Shown here: in pieces, positions 48,301-55,566 of the stretch | How positions within the stretch are numbered: position 1 is the stretch's first letter | How the letters are laid out: each line of letters begins with the position of its first letter | Notes under the pieces: model-generated | What the model was told of the DNA's origin: nothing | What the model saw: only the letters and a program-made list of their open reading frames with translations | Databases searched by the model: none | Made by a program: the position numbers and the translations under genes | Assembly (NCBI GenBank): GCA_947184155.2 | Contig: CAMXCT020000518.1 | Coordinates: 166,416 to 230,415, forward strand | Direction of reading: 5' to 3' | Origin: Cladocopium goreaui | Taxonomy: Eukaryota; Sar; Dinophyceae; Suessiales; Symbiodiniaceae | Length of the DNA stretch: 64,000 bases

Positions 48301-49192
48301 TGCTGCTGCGGTGCCGACTCGTCAGACTCCAGTCCTGAAGTATCCTCAGTTAACTGTGGGGGTAGGTCAACTATTTTGTCATCAATCCCATGGAAATGAA
48401 CCCACAACCATTCATGCAGCTCCGTGTGGTACTGCTCGAGTGATCAACACGCTCCTTCGAGTTGTTCATGGGGGGAGTTCTGGATGGGGTAGTCTTCCAA
48501 TGGGATTTCCTCCGTCGGGGGACCCCGATGATGATCCATATCCCACAGAAAACAAAGATCCCAATCGACGACGAATTGTATTCGCCGGTGGTGACGTGAT
48601 TGCTGGTAGGGTATCAAAAGACAAAGCCTATAACCCCTCAACGTCATCAAGAAAGGGAAAGAAAATATCCAAAAATGAATGTGATCAAGATGAATGGATA
48701 TGGAAGGATGAAACAACATTGACGAGAGTGCACAAAGTACCAAGAAGAAAGATGTTTACCCCCAAAGAGGCTGACTTTCTACCATGTAAGCTGAGACGGT
48801 TTAGAGATGAACGGGAAACCAACCAAGTGTTTCAGTCAAGTGGGAGATTGATCCACGACTCATGGAGATTGGTGGGGAATAACATCGAGAAGACCAACAA
48901 AAGAAATGAATTTTGGACAGGGACCACTACCTTCAAGATCATATCCAATGCAGACATCAAAGATGTGATGGACAGCGGGTCTGACGTGGAGGACAGGGCA
49001 TCGTGCCAGGACACTGTGGTCACCTGTATCCTTGATGGGAACATGAAAATCATTCCGTTGGATGACATGTTTATAGCCCATCATTACAAGTTGAAGCATG
49101 AGACCAGAAAACAAAATGATTGGGATATTCAGATGACTACATCGAAAGAATGGGAAGACTCTGACATATCACTTCAAGCAATCCTATGCTGA
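39317..49192 (+). CDS. Gag-Pol polyprotein, Ty1/copia (3,291 aa)
   Basis: Start chosen at the first ATG; the frame stays open a little upstream. Residues about 125-640 form a long Glu/Arg/Gln-rich coiled coil, then a Pro/Gly linker, then a copia-type Gag core (about 745-965). Two CCCH zinc fingers follow: C-x8-C-x5-C-x3-H at 1061-1080 and C-x7-C-x5-C-x3-H at 1117-1135. The protease has ILDSGSG (Asp 1318). The integrase has a short HxxxH...CxxC (1588-1602), catalytic D1631, D1692 and E1723 (D-to-E spacing 31, shorter than the usual 36). Reverse transcriptase has YVDD at 2452. RNase H has FADADFAG (about 2675), STPEAE and DDNQG. After RNase H about 460 residues are unique to this type of element and include a conserved-looking block ending EFWTGTTTFK. 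An acidic/Lys-rich linker separates integrase and reverse transcriptase. The frame is fully intact. Confidence 0.95.
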   Translation: MQGGSGDSRTTQFTFNENAAMPVEEVNQSSPGDTADSGGIRSTRTTQSGWQVTSNRRRISTQSTPRSSRNSARSDVVRQGHRPSRGRTTPRDRSTRAVTDRIGERTGDSRVKRRSTDTSVASEPIAMIEELRAQCQSLRNQLNNMEAYAASRDQLIHDIEIRFTEYLREHNQNVFDEVNALNHRLSCSANEVAEYQAELMVASQEDEGATIRIQDLERRGALMEHGARRIHQRGMEIQEEYKDEVHHLQGLLGNTEARLQQLHQTNVLTTDIANRLYNEGQEMQTDFQNSIMEYRNRSEMASFSSNQLEVISQQQSIALHELSERNQLLSEALVQSRKQAELYESSIDEITRESRKKVFEANQAKLESDLKHRNTEHDTVRRIASYRNQEAEAISHLRLESQASANSIARAEHYEELYTNEQEMNCELKDEIKLQNTKLRRSLTQGPTTDGRGPDEMLVEDLRNQAKIAQIRVQDLDHEVHECLQENLLLKERLAEVADVGASSLTNAEVRTLKSELESERKMKLASGVQQYERSCMFMGEIQDRDEKIGIKNSEIMDMKRHLDELRKSLKDSETSISRVSPDTLPYSAGIPNYDLASRLVIDKLENDVSEANCENAILKSWVSQIDKELTYETNMAHSYRGHAVPSQQQPSQSNKRITDLLKEVDNKIADGTERDYYKPPSGWGGPPDPDGPPDPFGPNGPGPPPEPPGLPSIRGSQRDSADDVSTAAYTAEEVPRMSRREADKVYVSPWPKQQNLGVWQSDLIKSVVLSANDGDKAAWEAWLQPAIRPNPDIELLNDSGGQRYQSIDAKLSIALSNVIAQAGDVARHVAIKLRLRTQSHSRRGTYVMGREILAMILEHFRTPGQRETAFTMEHIVSMKYLGDSNLEVFYEKWMEMVSNMMPDDVPPDDWLRDALYKKIRNSSLMMFDIKQYESWIEGDQRRNYRYLLDVIERHISRIREDKHVAAREKYARDFAGGGKPSAPAPNPTAAAPDANPKAKPKATPKEKAAPKAKAKADAAPVLPSPQPKQHAKGKGKGQGKGKDRANSRSTSPRSKKKIPCHFHFIKKACRKGKDCEYSHDQKVFDANKNAKGNGRKPGTPRSQSPANKTKKIDEPCWHWAKGKCRYGDKCNKRHDPHLFNTAPNTEAPSSKATPALIHDWSDDEGTFHKVASNVVKKKVRFDESKTHVQTYLKKDFVKCSRKSQTIPKGHGKVGKPTDQIRKDEQWSYSCRLASSRGKAMAILIDEKGEHSDIDEVLVIVGPSMDILIRLDIEDGEVSREVFVENYVQHIEGRYGKRGNTMCITVPVEERDKRFILDSGSGHDLISSTRISRMDLPTYDDKVVNFHTANGVTCSTKRSSIKFEAFSEPAEAHILEDTPSVLSMGKRCVDLGYSFVWPTGRTPFMLDPNGNIIEMTVKDYIPYVSVDQEKRKLKSSCVEKIMAVLDDGCSTSEGEGLLVIDGESGDELEDLSDSVGRSDVKSPKRSMKKRKKAKLRGDQHEVAVGSDAGDAEEMSCYADEYAEFEDDGYDPSIAPDDIREDHQIEVEEIPEDGGGEDDDDVIDVDEEDGGVRLSKRGTLKNEARSKVHLLTHRYKNPYCESCVRAKMKHRKTFRGAFQRKLTKFGDLITFDYVDNRRIAEQDYGDDKTIFVIRDRYTGMLQSYPSARKDTDAVIRAVKQFMGRRKIREAYSDDAPQFDKAMKILKIPMDTSLAGKTKHNSLAERTNQFVLVATTTCLLEAGIPPCFWMYAIRCVSHLLNIEPNDDEVSSWCKLHGEEFKGKMIPFGALVYFKPSGSREREQQHKFDPMGIPGVFAGYSIGPGLHWSRKYRVWALCDWSKQNLAYDAEKPIAKLRTPHYTERVELKEPLEFPCKLEYERINVSIEGLKVKDRLEGNPEILPPPPPDDDDDEGGDDDDGHGGGGVPSSKVPREPTEGELEAERHFDAISERLGPPGIDRPAHPDLHVPEGGPEHYSVGKAGDGVVHLNDDGEWVKLNARGHPYRIDERGFRRISTTPRPSKYTPDEWRKMSPTVRKGIAKAEEKKIEAEKEKKKSDAKIKESEERAKRKEEKKKEKEAKKAKSSKKDDHVSGVAMSQDYVRRGKVFQYGKGSVSPVGRGVSASAPCYSDLSDTDVPDDDDFLMEWDEWSEIEKGKGPKATWNNDKVYDFNQGKVVAAATLHNTNEVPQDARGLSDVFLPFPCMPCINHCDDHREKLTSNGDGININKMFNTAVARPVGRKEMMENDDARKAMRKEWLGQHAAGVYDFSVIREYDDVVREAKANKTEVHMARVHGICVEKNYQLPAGSPSRKFKGRGVLLGNQVKNQFWEAAFFQDLGNSPATFEASRWADFYGCLPGHNVKLADAIQAYIQAKLTGPPCWVELPEDAWPDDVDIRKFRRPVVRLVKALYGHPDSGTMWEQHCDQKVRELDFVPVGEEWPSMYFHKKLKLLLVIYVDDLKLAGPEENLTKGWEMLRSKLNIEPETDLGLYLGCILRKGSTKLHDGTPVSTMTYDMEGLLKLSVEKYLDIVGKDTKLKHVSTPSLPEETKKHKSRAPCPGNPKNKKVCPWCTHEFDPDAPLFYEQGTQGEDVSPGESERGALAPHAASVLMKLLYAARIARFDLLRSINSLARNVTKWTIDDDAKLYHLMCYVNSSLSKRMTGWVGDNFNELTLSLFADADFAGCAQSLRSTSGSHMHIQGNHTRFPLSGGSKRQGCVSHSTPEAEIVAADVTLRTMGLPAMSIWETLTGKSPKLLFHDDNQGMIGVVRSGRNPTMRHLERTHGIAITSLHEHFTRENYVLMYEVTSKMAADIHTKGFKNPLAWKRACMLINLLDPGDIGTKDLLDMVSPTTDVDTTVRQVFQTKTQDVPNFPYTEIPILPPEVYQKGLSGKEQVQQLPGMDPILVVKTPTFFRKRPPGVSLPHDCLRSTWILSHGKWIKVEDRVPPVQQQDRFDQWVERACFQYHPCQFSISPSVITRQSAGVVSPGHLASTARQGLHAAAVPTRQTPVLKYPQLTVGVGQLFCHQSHGNEPTTIHAAPCGTARVINTLLRVVHGGSSGWGSLPMGFPPSGDPDDDPYPTENKDPNRRRIVFAGGDVIAGRVSKDKAYNPSTSSRKGKKISKNECDQDEWIWKDETTLTRVHKVPRRKMFTPKEADFLPCKLRRFRDERETNQVFQSSGRLIHDSWRLVGNNIEKTNKRNEFWTGTTTFKIISNADIKDVMDSGSDVEDRASCQDTVVTCILDGNMKIIPLDDMFIAHHYKLKHETRKQNDWDIQMTTSKEWEDSDISLQAILC
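45650..45664. promoter_or_regulatory. TCTCCCG-T-CGGGAGA palindrome inside gag-pol
   Basis: Exact copy of the leader palindrome, here within codons for VSPVGRG in the linker before reverse transcriptase. Confidence 0.45.
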
Positions 49193-51947
49193 TTTTCTCG
49201 GGAAAATACTCAATGACGTTACCATATCACTCAACATCTATGAGATGAAAGATGATGTCCCATGCTTGCTCCTCATGTGTGCCGAAACGCAAAGTATCAT
49301 CACCAAGATTCACAAACAGAGTCGGTTTAAGATGATGCATGTGGTCACGATTACCGAAGATGACAACCTTATGTCCAACTACGGAAGGGCGAAATGGAGA
49401 CGTTGCATCAGGGGTCCCAGTGACTGCGTGTTCTTTGCGGGACCTTGCACCGGTGGTTCACCGTGGAATCGGTTAAACAAAAATGTGAGTGAGGTCACAG
49501 CACACAACATCAGAATGAAAGCACTTCTATATTGGGAGCTATGGGAAGAGTTCACATTGTGTCTGCAACGTGTACATGTTTTGCATGCCATGGCATTGTT
49601 GGAACTACCTCGGGGATGCGACTATTGGAATGATGAGAGAATGAAGTTTCTGATCAATGGGACCCAATCAACTGTGCATGACTTTGATGGATGCATGTAT
49701 GGTTTGAAGTCACAATTCAAAGATGTTGGGACCGCAATCAAGAAACCGTGGAGGATCGTATCGTGGGGGGTTGAGTTCTTTGACTTGCATGCGAAATGTG
49801 ATGGCTCACACACTCACGGTCAATGTGCGGGTAGAGAAACACGTGCAACACAATTATATACCGAGAAGATTGTCAGATGTATCCTTCGAGGTGTCACAAA
49901 TCAAATGTTGATCAACAACGCTTATGGAAGGAGATATCGACCAAAAGTTCCAGATGAGATGAATCACCATGAATCGAAGTCATGTGCATGCATCATTGTG
50001 AATGACCTTGAACTCAAAGTTAATGAGAAGACCATCAATGAACAACTATTCATTAACTTCATCACCCAACGAGGCGGTGTGAAGGTGAAGCTGAGGTTGT
50101 ATCCACGTCGTGGATCACTATTGGCGGATCCGGATCCCGTTAGAGGTGGATTGAAGGTGAAGTCGGGCTGCTACCTGCGTCGTTGGTGCGCCTTGACGGA
50201 TCCGGATTCCGCGTGCCTCATCTCGGTCTTCGCAATGGCTGGAACTGACCTTGTGATCCCTTCAGCGGCCAAAGGCATCAGCTTGCTGAAATCAACTCTG
50301 TCCCTCATCCAGGAGAAGAAACAAGAGCACAACCTTCCTGCTCCATTCTCAACCTATGAGGAGGCAAACTTCAGGGGTTACAAGGATAAGGACCTCGACG
50401 AATGGTTGGATCGAGTGAAGATTTCTCCCCCTGTCGTTGTGGCCTTAGCTTTTGTCATGGATAGAAGTGGCAGAGCATTCGTAACTCATGCAATCAGGTT
50501 GCTCATGAAAATGTTATCAAAAGTGACCAACGAGAATGAGTTGAAGATGTCTGCCACCAGCTTCATTGACAAAGGGGCCCGATTATCGAAATTGGTGGAA
50601 GGGGCCGCTAGAAATCCAGATGAGAAAAGCATCATGCAGATGTTGTGCACCTTCGAGTGTGCAATTAGAATAGATGAACTATGGGATACCCTCAAAGACC
50701 ACTACACCGGGCAGAACAGTATGATCAACAAGGAGATCACGGTTAAGGATTTGCGTGACAAGATCGCAAATACAAGCCCGACAAACCTTGGATCATTGAA
50801 CCAGACATACCCTCCTTATGGAAGTTCTTGCTACCAAATCCGAAAGAGGACGAACTTCGAGGAGATTGCCCGTAGGAAGTGGGAAAAGTGGTCGTTTGAA
50901 GTGATGCGGAGAGAGGAACCTGAACCACATGAAGTTGAGGACCGCATCAAGTACCTGGTCAACATCATGTACGAGGAGAGCTACAGCCTCGGCTACGCAC
51001 TCCGACGTCACAATGCCAGGGCGACCAGCAGCCAGGGTAAGACCATAATCGTCCAGAACGTCCTGGAAGACTGGATGTCGATGAGTTATGATCTCAGCTT
51101 GGAGCGGACGGCAGCCGTTGTCCATCTACAAACCATTCTCATGATCTCCAAGATGCTACATGAGTGGATGACAAAATTGGAAAACTTCAAATCAATGTCA
51201 TACCTAAGCGGGATCATCAAGACTGATCTGGTCAGAATGAAACAGGCCATTGACCTCCGCGACGACCTATGGGAGTTGGGGGGCTACAACATTGAGAGGG
51301 CCGACCAGGGCATGTTCGAGGAGGTGGAGAAACGGAACAGGACATTTTCCTGTATTCGCGACTATGTGACGACCACTGCCACCACCCAGATGGGCCAAGG
51401 GGCCACAGAGGTCTCCCACATCGATGGCTGGGACATTCCGCTGATGCCGAGAGACGGCAGAAACCCTCCAAGTCAACCGGATCATCCAGGTTGGGATCCT
51501 TCACCTATCAGAATGATGAATGACAAGCAACAGAGGGAAGCCGATGCGCAGCGGGCACAACAGCAACAACAACAGACTGGGCCTAGTAGTTCCACCGCCG
51601 GTGGACACGATGGTTACAGCTCTGCAGCTGGGAGTGCACCACCACCAAAGGCTCCACCATCGAAGGCAAGGCCATCTACACCTCCTGCAAGAAGGGACTG
51701 GGTGATTCCTCGGGTACCAAATGGATATCTTTTCAGAACATCCTCAATGCCCGATCAAAGGAATTCCGAGTTCATCACTTCAGCATGGATGGACGAGCGG
51801 GATCACTTTCTTCTATCAATCGTCCAAGGACCCGCAGCTCAAGCTGCCAGCACATCAGGGATCAGCACCTTGGGCACAATATTTGAGGAGAGTGACAGCA
51901 TATGCCTGCATGGTCTTCGGAGTTTGCAATCCGGGGGTCGTAACTGA
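49137..51947 (+). CDS. ORF2: methyltransferase-like domain plus helical region
   Basis: Open from 49137 and overlapping the end of gag-pol by 56 nt in the +1 frame; the first ATG is 49245 (900 aa). The protein-like sequence SYADFLGKILNDVTISLN precedes that ATG, so expression by +1 frameshifting from gag-pol is possible. Residues about 60-230 carry, in order, GPCTGGSPWNR (Cys 68), LELPRGCDYW (Glu 120), DGCMYGLKS, IKKPWR and CDGSHTHGQC. The Pro-Cys, Glu, CxYG and KPW order resembles divergent phage-type C5-cytosine methyltransferases, and DNA methyltransferases captured by dinoflagellate LTR elements are known. Motif I is not clear, so catalysis is unproven. Two 72-bp tandem units (50070-50213) follow. 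The rest (from MAGTDLVIPSAAKG, ATG at 50235) is helical, with a Gln/Pro/Ser-rich tail and no recognised domain. Confidence 0.7.
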   Translation, partial: LHRKNGKTLTYHFKQSYADFLGKILNDVTISLNIYEMKDDVPCLLLMCAETQSIITKIHKQSRFKMMHVVTITEDDNLMSNYGRAKWRRCIRGPSDCVFFAGPCTGGSPWNRLNKNVSEVTAHNIRMKALLYWELWEEFTLCLQRVHVLHAMALLELPRGCDYWNDERMKFLINGTQSTVHDFDGCMYGLKSQFKDVGTAIKKPWRIVSWGVEFFDLHAKCDGSHTHGQCAGRETRATQLYTEKIVRCILRGVTNQMLINNAYGRRYRPKVPDEMNHHESKSCACIIVNDLELKVNEKTINEQLFINFITQRGGVKVKLRLYPRRGSLLADPDPVRGGLKVKSGCYLRRWCALTDPDSACLISVFAMAGTDLVIPSAAKGISLLKSTLSLIQEKKQEHNLPAPFSTYEEANFRGYKDKDLDEWLDRVKISPPVVVALAFVMDRSGRAFVTHAIRLLMKMLSKVTNENELKMSATSFIDKGARLSKLVEGAARNPDEKSIMQMLCTFECAIRIDELWDTLKDHYTGQNSMINKEITVKDLRDKIANTSPTNLGSLNQTYPPYGSSCYQIRKRTNFEEIARRKWEKWSFEVMRREEPEPHEVEDRIKYLVNIMYEESYSLGYALRRHNARATSSQGKTIIVQNVLEDWMSMSYDLSLERTAAVVHLQTILMISKMLHEWMTKLENFKSMSYLSGIIKTDLVRMKQAIDLRDDLWELGGYNIERADQGMFEEVEKRNRTFSCIRDYVTTTATTQMGQGATEVSHIDGWDIPLMPRDGRNPPSQPDHPGWDPSPIRMMNDKQQREADAQRAQQQQQQTGPSSSTAGGHDGYSSAAGSAPPPKAPPSKARPSTPPARRDWVIPRVPNGYLFRTSSMPDQRNSEFITSAWMDERDHFLLSIVQGPAAQAASTSGISTLGTIFEESDSICLHGLRSLQSGGRN
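50070..50213 (+). repeat. two in-frame 72-bp tandem units
   Basis: Each unit encodes 24 residues beginning RGG(V/L)KVK and ending (A/T)DPDP/S. They sit at the junction between the methyltransferase-like part and the downstream helical part of ORF2. Confidence 0.8.
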
Positions 51948-54900
51948 GGACACTGCATCCACTATATCCGAGAAGGATTGGCTGAGGTGCTACAGCCACA
52001 TCGTCCGCAAGTACATGCTGACGCGGACTGGATGCTATTTGTCAACAGCAGGAATGCTCATGATGCTAGGGCACCACGACGTGAACGTCGCCAACCAGTC
52101 CGACTTGGGCCGCATCAAGAAGATGATCACCAACCCACTTGCTTGCAGGATCATCGAAGCACCAAGCGGTCCAAGAGATCATGACATGTTGGCAGGTGAC
52201 TTCAGGGCTGGAACAACCATTCTTATCACCGACCTGATGTTCCGTGTGGGAACCCAAAGTGGGACGCATGGCATCCAAATGGGATTAGCTGACATGGGAT
52301 GGGAAAGTGTTGAAGTATTCAAGATCCATGATTCCAAAGCAGAGCGACCACTTCAACAATTCCTTGACACGCTTGACAAGGTCAAGCAACATCTCAGCAC
52401 AGATGCCGTCGACGATGGCCAAATCACTGTTCACCTTTGGTTGTCATTGCAATTCCTTCATGAACAAAAACCACCTCATTGTGTCATGCTTGAAAACGAC
52501 TTCAAGAATCAGTTTGTCAAAGGGGTGCTCGATCTCGATCAAGTCACATCCCGACCCCTGATGGTCGCCATCAACAATGACTCCATGTTCAACGGTATGG
52601 ACTCTGTCACGTCAAGGATCGCAGATGAGCTGATTGAGAAGATGAGGCTCCAAGGGATCTTGGTGACATCGGACCAGAGAATGTGGCGGTCGATGTATTC
52701 ACAATTTGGAAAACAATATCCAATATTGAGTACGACCAAGAAGGGGACTTTGGGAAAGACGGCAATTTGGTCTGTCATCGAGAAGAATCTATTTCGCCAA
52801 AGAGTCTTCCTCATGTGTGCCACGAACAGGGAATATGTTTCCGTCCTCAATGAGGGAGCATTCAAACCTGATGAATCGGGCATCGTCGCCAAAGTGCTGG
52901 AGGATATGACCGGACCAACTGAGGCGTTCAAGATCGCAGGCGGCGAAATGACCCCAGGTGACTATGCAAACGACGACACCACCATCTTCCAGCGAGGCCC
53001 TGGAACCGCCGTTAACAGATTCACAAAGGACAAGAGGTTCAAAACCAGTTGGGTCGAACCGGTGGTCGGCACCCATGAGCTGGAACCAGTTGTTTCAGAT
53101 CGATGCATGTGGTTCACCATTGACAAGGAGAATTCCGACATCCTATGCGGAAGCTGCAGAAATGCAGAGACGATGGATGAGATCGAGACATGTCAGTCGA
53201 GACCAACCCATTGCATTAATTGCTCCGCCAACACCCAAGACCATTACAAGCGGTCAGCTCCTACATTGGAGGCCAGGAAGTCCGTACTACTCCTTGCGGC
53301 CAGGTTGAAGGTTGCATTCGAGGATCTTGGTGTTGACATTGTTGACATCAATCAAGGATTTCAAACATGGCTCACATTTACTGCGTCTTCGTTGATTTCA
53401 AATGCATCGTTGGCGTATGGGGAGCACTTGATGAAATCTCTATCTCACATGGGAGGAGTCAGAATTTCGAAGAGGCAAGCTCTGGAAATTTTCCGGAACG
53501 GACGCGGCAAGCAATTCAGTATCTATCGCGAAAGAGTTTTCGATGATGTCGCGAAGAAGTGGCTCTTGATCTACAGAGTCACGAAGGATTGCGGAAATGT
53601 CGCATACAAAGACTTCTTCGAAAAGGTTGCCGTTCCCGAAGTGAAGGAGAGGAACGAGATCTTTGGATTCTCCCGTGCCTCAGCCGAGAAAACTGGAGAT
53701 ATCATCGAGTTCTGGCTTGGTGTCTTGGATGTGGCCAATATGGCCAAAGGAGTTGTGGATGTTTTCAATGCCAGTGTTGATCCAGCTGAGTATCTCAATG
53801 GATTGGAAAAGGCATTGGCTCAATTCACATCGACCTCCAGAACCTCAAGTACCATCAATGACAAGAGACGGGGATCCTTCGACTGCACACTGCAGACCGC
53901 AGAAGCCGAAAGGGTCATGAAGATCATCCACGCAATCCCCGGATATGATTCGCTGGCCAACTTCTGCTGCCTCACGGAGTGGGAGAAGGATCAGGTTTTC
54001 TCTCATTATCGAAGGAAGAACAACATCACAGGGGATGATGCTAGCATGGGCGCTGATGCCAATGCCAAACCAGGTGACGAGTCGTCGGCTCACCCTGGGG
54101 AGGAGGAAGCTGATGAGCCAGCAAATGATCCCACCGATGTGGTCAGGGACTCAGAGATTTCCGGGAAACAACAACTTTTGGATGCGTTGGGAAAACTCTT
54201 TACCGTCTCTGAGGATGTCAACGTGTGCTTGTATTGTGGTAGCACCAAACATGGTCATCTTGAATGTGAACATGAGAAGAGGGATGAAGTCAGAAAGGTG
54301 CTAAAGGCCGTCCGAGCGTCGCTCGAGGCTGATAGTCCCACATCTGATGACGTCGATATGGAGCCTCCTGAGCACAAGAAGGACGGTTCAGGTGCTACTG
54401 AAGGGTCGGGGCAAACTGATGAACCTACAAAACCGAGGTTTAGTGAACACCAATGGTACGACAGCATCAGGACTATGTCCGAAGTCGGTGACCTCGATGA
54501 GTATGGTAGGTTCTGCATAGAAGGACGTGATGTTACAAAGCTGGGACCACAGAACGTTGTTGACCTCAACGAAGTGATCCGAGACGCTATTGTCAGAGGA
54601 GGAGGCGACACTTGGTCAGTGCCAGACTTCATGGCAAGCTACTCTGACAACAACATCAGGAAGCCCTTCTACAAGAGAGTCGAGGCGCCGCAAGATGGTT
54701 TCTTGAAAATCATCCCTACGACGGGGGCCCATTTCTTCAACTGCTCTTACTTTGGCGGTGTAGAATATGCGGCCAACTACCGCTTCGAGACTGGCAACCG
54801 GCTCAATACCTACGAGGACAAGGTGAGTACTTCACTAAACAGGATCCTGCGGCACAACGTGGGGAAGGTATCAGAGCAGCAGAGTCTGTCCTGTGATGAC

Positions 54901-55566
54901 GCCGGCTGGGTGCCCATCGAGGAGGTGCTCAAATGTGAGTCCATCTGGAGGCACGAGCATGCACGCTGGCCACACGTATTCCTTGCCCCAAAAGGAAGAG
55001 CGAATGATCAGAATGCATGGAATGTCAGTGAGGCGAACTACCGCATGACATTGCTCTTCAAGATCATGTTCCACTGTGCCCGGTACGGACGTCGTGTGCG
55101 TGAACAAGTCTTGGCATTTGGGATCGACAAGGACATTAATCGCAACAGCCTGACGTGCATTGACAACAAAGTCGATGCGGACACGAACATCCCTGATGAA
55201 GGTCTACTGCTCTACCCTGTGGCGGTCCGTGCTCCTACGGGGCACAAAGAAGGATCTTCAAGGGACGACGTCTCATTGCTGTCCTCGTTGCTTTCACATC
55301 CAATCGCACCCAACACCATCATGTCATTACCGGTCTGCTTTCACATCACCAAGAAGACCAACCTCCGAAGCATTTGGAGGCAGGGATTAATTCCAGGAGG
55401 TCTTGGAGAAGGTCATCGGATGTTCACGTTCTTCAACCCGTATGTGCCGTGGGATCACAGATCATGGACCATCACGAAGAGCGTTGACACGCGAAGGGGG
55501 GGACTACATTTGCTTGTTCATCCCGACCGAGACCTTGATGGTGGAATATGGCGGTCGACTGACTGA
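51721..55566 (+). CDS. ORF3: zinc-knuckle protein with Tpt1/KptA RNA 2'-phosphotransferase domain (5' part)
   Basis: Frame open from 51706, overlapping ORF2 by 242 nt; start taken at the first ATG. The first ~450 residues are unrecognised (a Val/Asn/Asp motif LMVAINNDSMFNG is notable). A CxxC...CxxC ribbon lies near 53146-53210. A canonical retroviral knuckle C-x2-C-x4-H-x4-C is at 54226-54267. From about 54820 the sequence follows Tpt1/KptA: ILRHN (Arg-His), DDAGWVPIEEVLK, VRAPTGHK (Arg at 55228) and FHITKKTNLRSIWRQGL. In the family these enzymes move a splice-junction 2'-phosphate from RNA to NAD. The frame then shifts at seven G (55496-55502) beside the Arg-Arg that aligns with the last catalytic arginine, and stops at 55566 in the wrong frame. 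Confidence 0.8.
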   Translation: MDIFSEHPQCPIKGIPSSSLQHGWTSGITFFYQSSKDPQLKLPAHQGSAPWAQYLRRVTAYACMVFGVCNPGVVTEDTASTISEKDWLRCYSHIVRKYMLTRTGCYLSTAGMLMMLGHHDVNVANQSDLGRIKKMITNPLACRIIEAPSGPRDHDMLAGDFRAGTTILITDLMFRVGTQSGTHGIQMGLADMGWESVEVFKIHDSKAERPLQQFLDTLDKVKQHLSTDAVDDGQITVHLWLSLQFLHEQKPPHCVMLENDFKNQFVKGVLDLDQVTSRPLMVAINNDSMFNGMDSVTSRIADELIEKMRLQGILVTSDQRMWRSMYSQFGKQYPILSTTKKGTLGKTAIWSVIEKNLFRQRVFLMCATNREYVSVLNEGAFKPDESGIVAKVLEDMTGPTEAFKIAGGEMTPGDYANDDTTIFQRGPGTAVNRFTKDKRFKTSWVEPVVGTHELEPVVSDRCMWFTIDKENSDILCGSCRNAETMDEIETCQSRPTHCINCSANTQDHYKRSAPTLEARKSVLLLAARLKVAFEDLGVDIVDINQGFQTWLTFTASSLISNASLAYGEHLMKSLSHMGGVRISKRQALEIFRNGRGKQFSIYRERVFDDVAKKWLLIYRVTKDCGNVAYKDFFEKVAVPEVKERNEIFGFSRASAEKTGDIIEFWLGVLDVANMAKGVVDVFNASVDPAEYLNGLEKALAQFTSTSRTSSTINDKRRGSFDCTLQTAEAERVMKIIHAIPGYDSLANFCCLTEWEKDQVFSHYRRKNNITGDDASMGADANAKPGDESSAHPGEEEADEPANDPTDVVRDSEISGKQQLLDALGKLFTVSEDVNVCLYCGSTKHGHLECEHEKRDEVRKVLKAVRASLEADSPTSDDVDMEPPEHKKDGSGATEGSGQTDEPTKPRFSEHQWYDSIRTMSEVGDLDEYGRFCIEGRDVTKLGPQNVVDLNEVIRDAIVRGGGDTWSVPDFMASYSDNNIRKPFYKRVEAPQDGFLKIIPTTGAHFFNCSYFGGVEYAANYRFETGNRLNTYEDKVSTSLNRILRHNVGKVSEQQSLSCDDAGWVPIEEVLKCESIWRHEHARWPHVFLAPKGRANDQNAWNVSEANYRMTLLFKIMFHCARYGRRVREQVLAFGIDKDINRNSLTCIDNKVDADTNIPDEGLLLYPVAVRAPTGHKEGSSRDDVSLLSSLLSHPIAPNTIMSLPVCFHITKKTNLRSIWRQGLIPGGLGEGHRMFTFFNPYVPWDHRSWTITKSVDTRRGGLHLLVHPDRDLDGGIWRSTD

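Noticed and set aside
39397-48743. Many minus-strand and alternate-frame ORFs inside gag-pol
   Set aside because: Shadows of a 9.9-kb coding frame with clear domains.
52160-52700. SGNH-hydrolase-like domain in ORF3
   Set aside because: Only weak resemblance (a Leu-Ile-Thr-Asp strand and an Asn-Asn-Asp motif); not enough to call.
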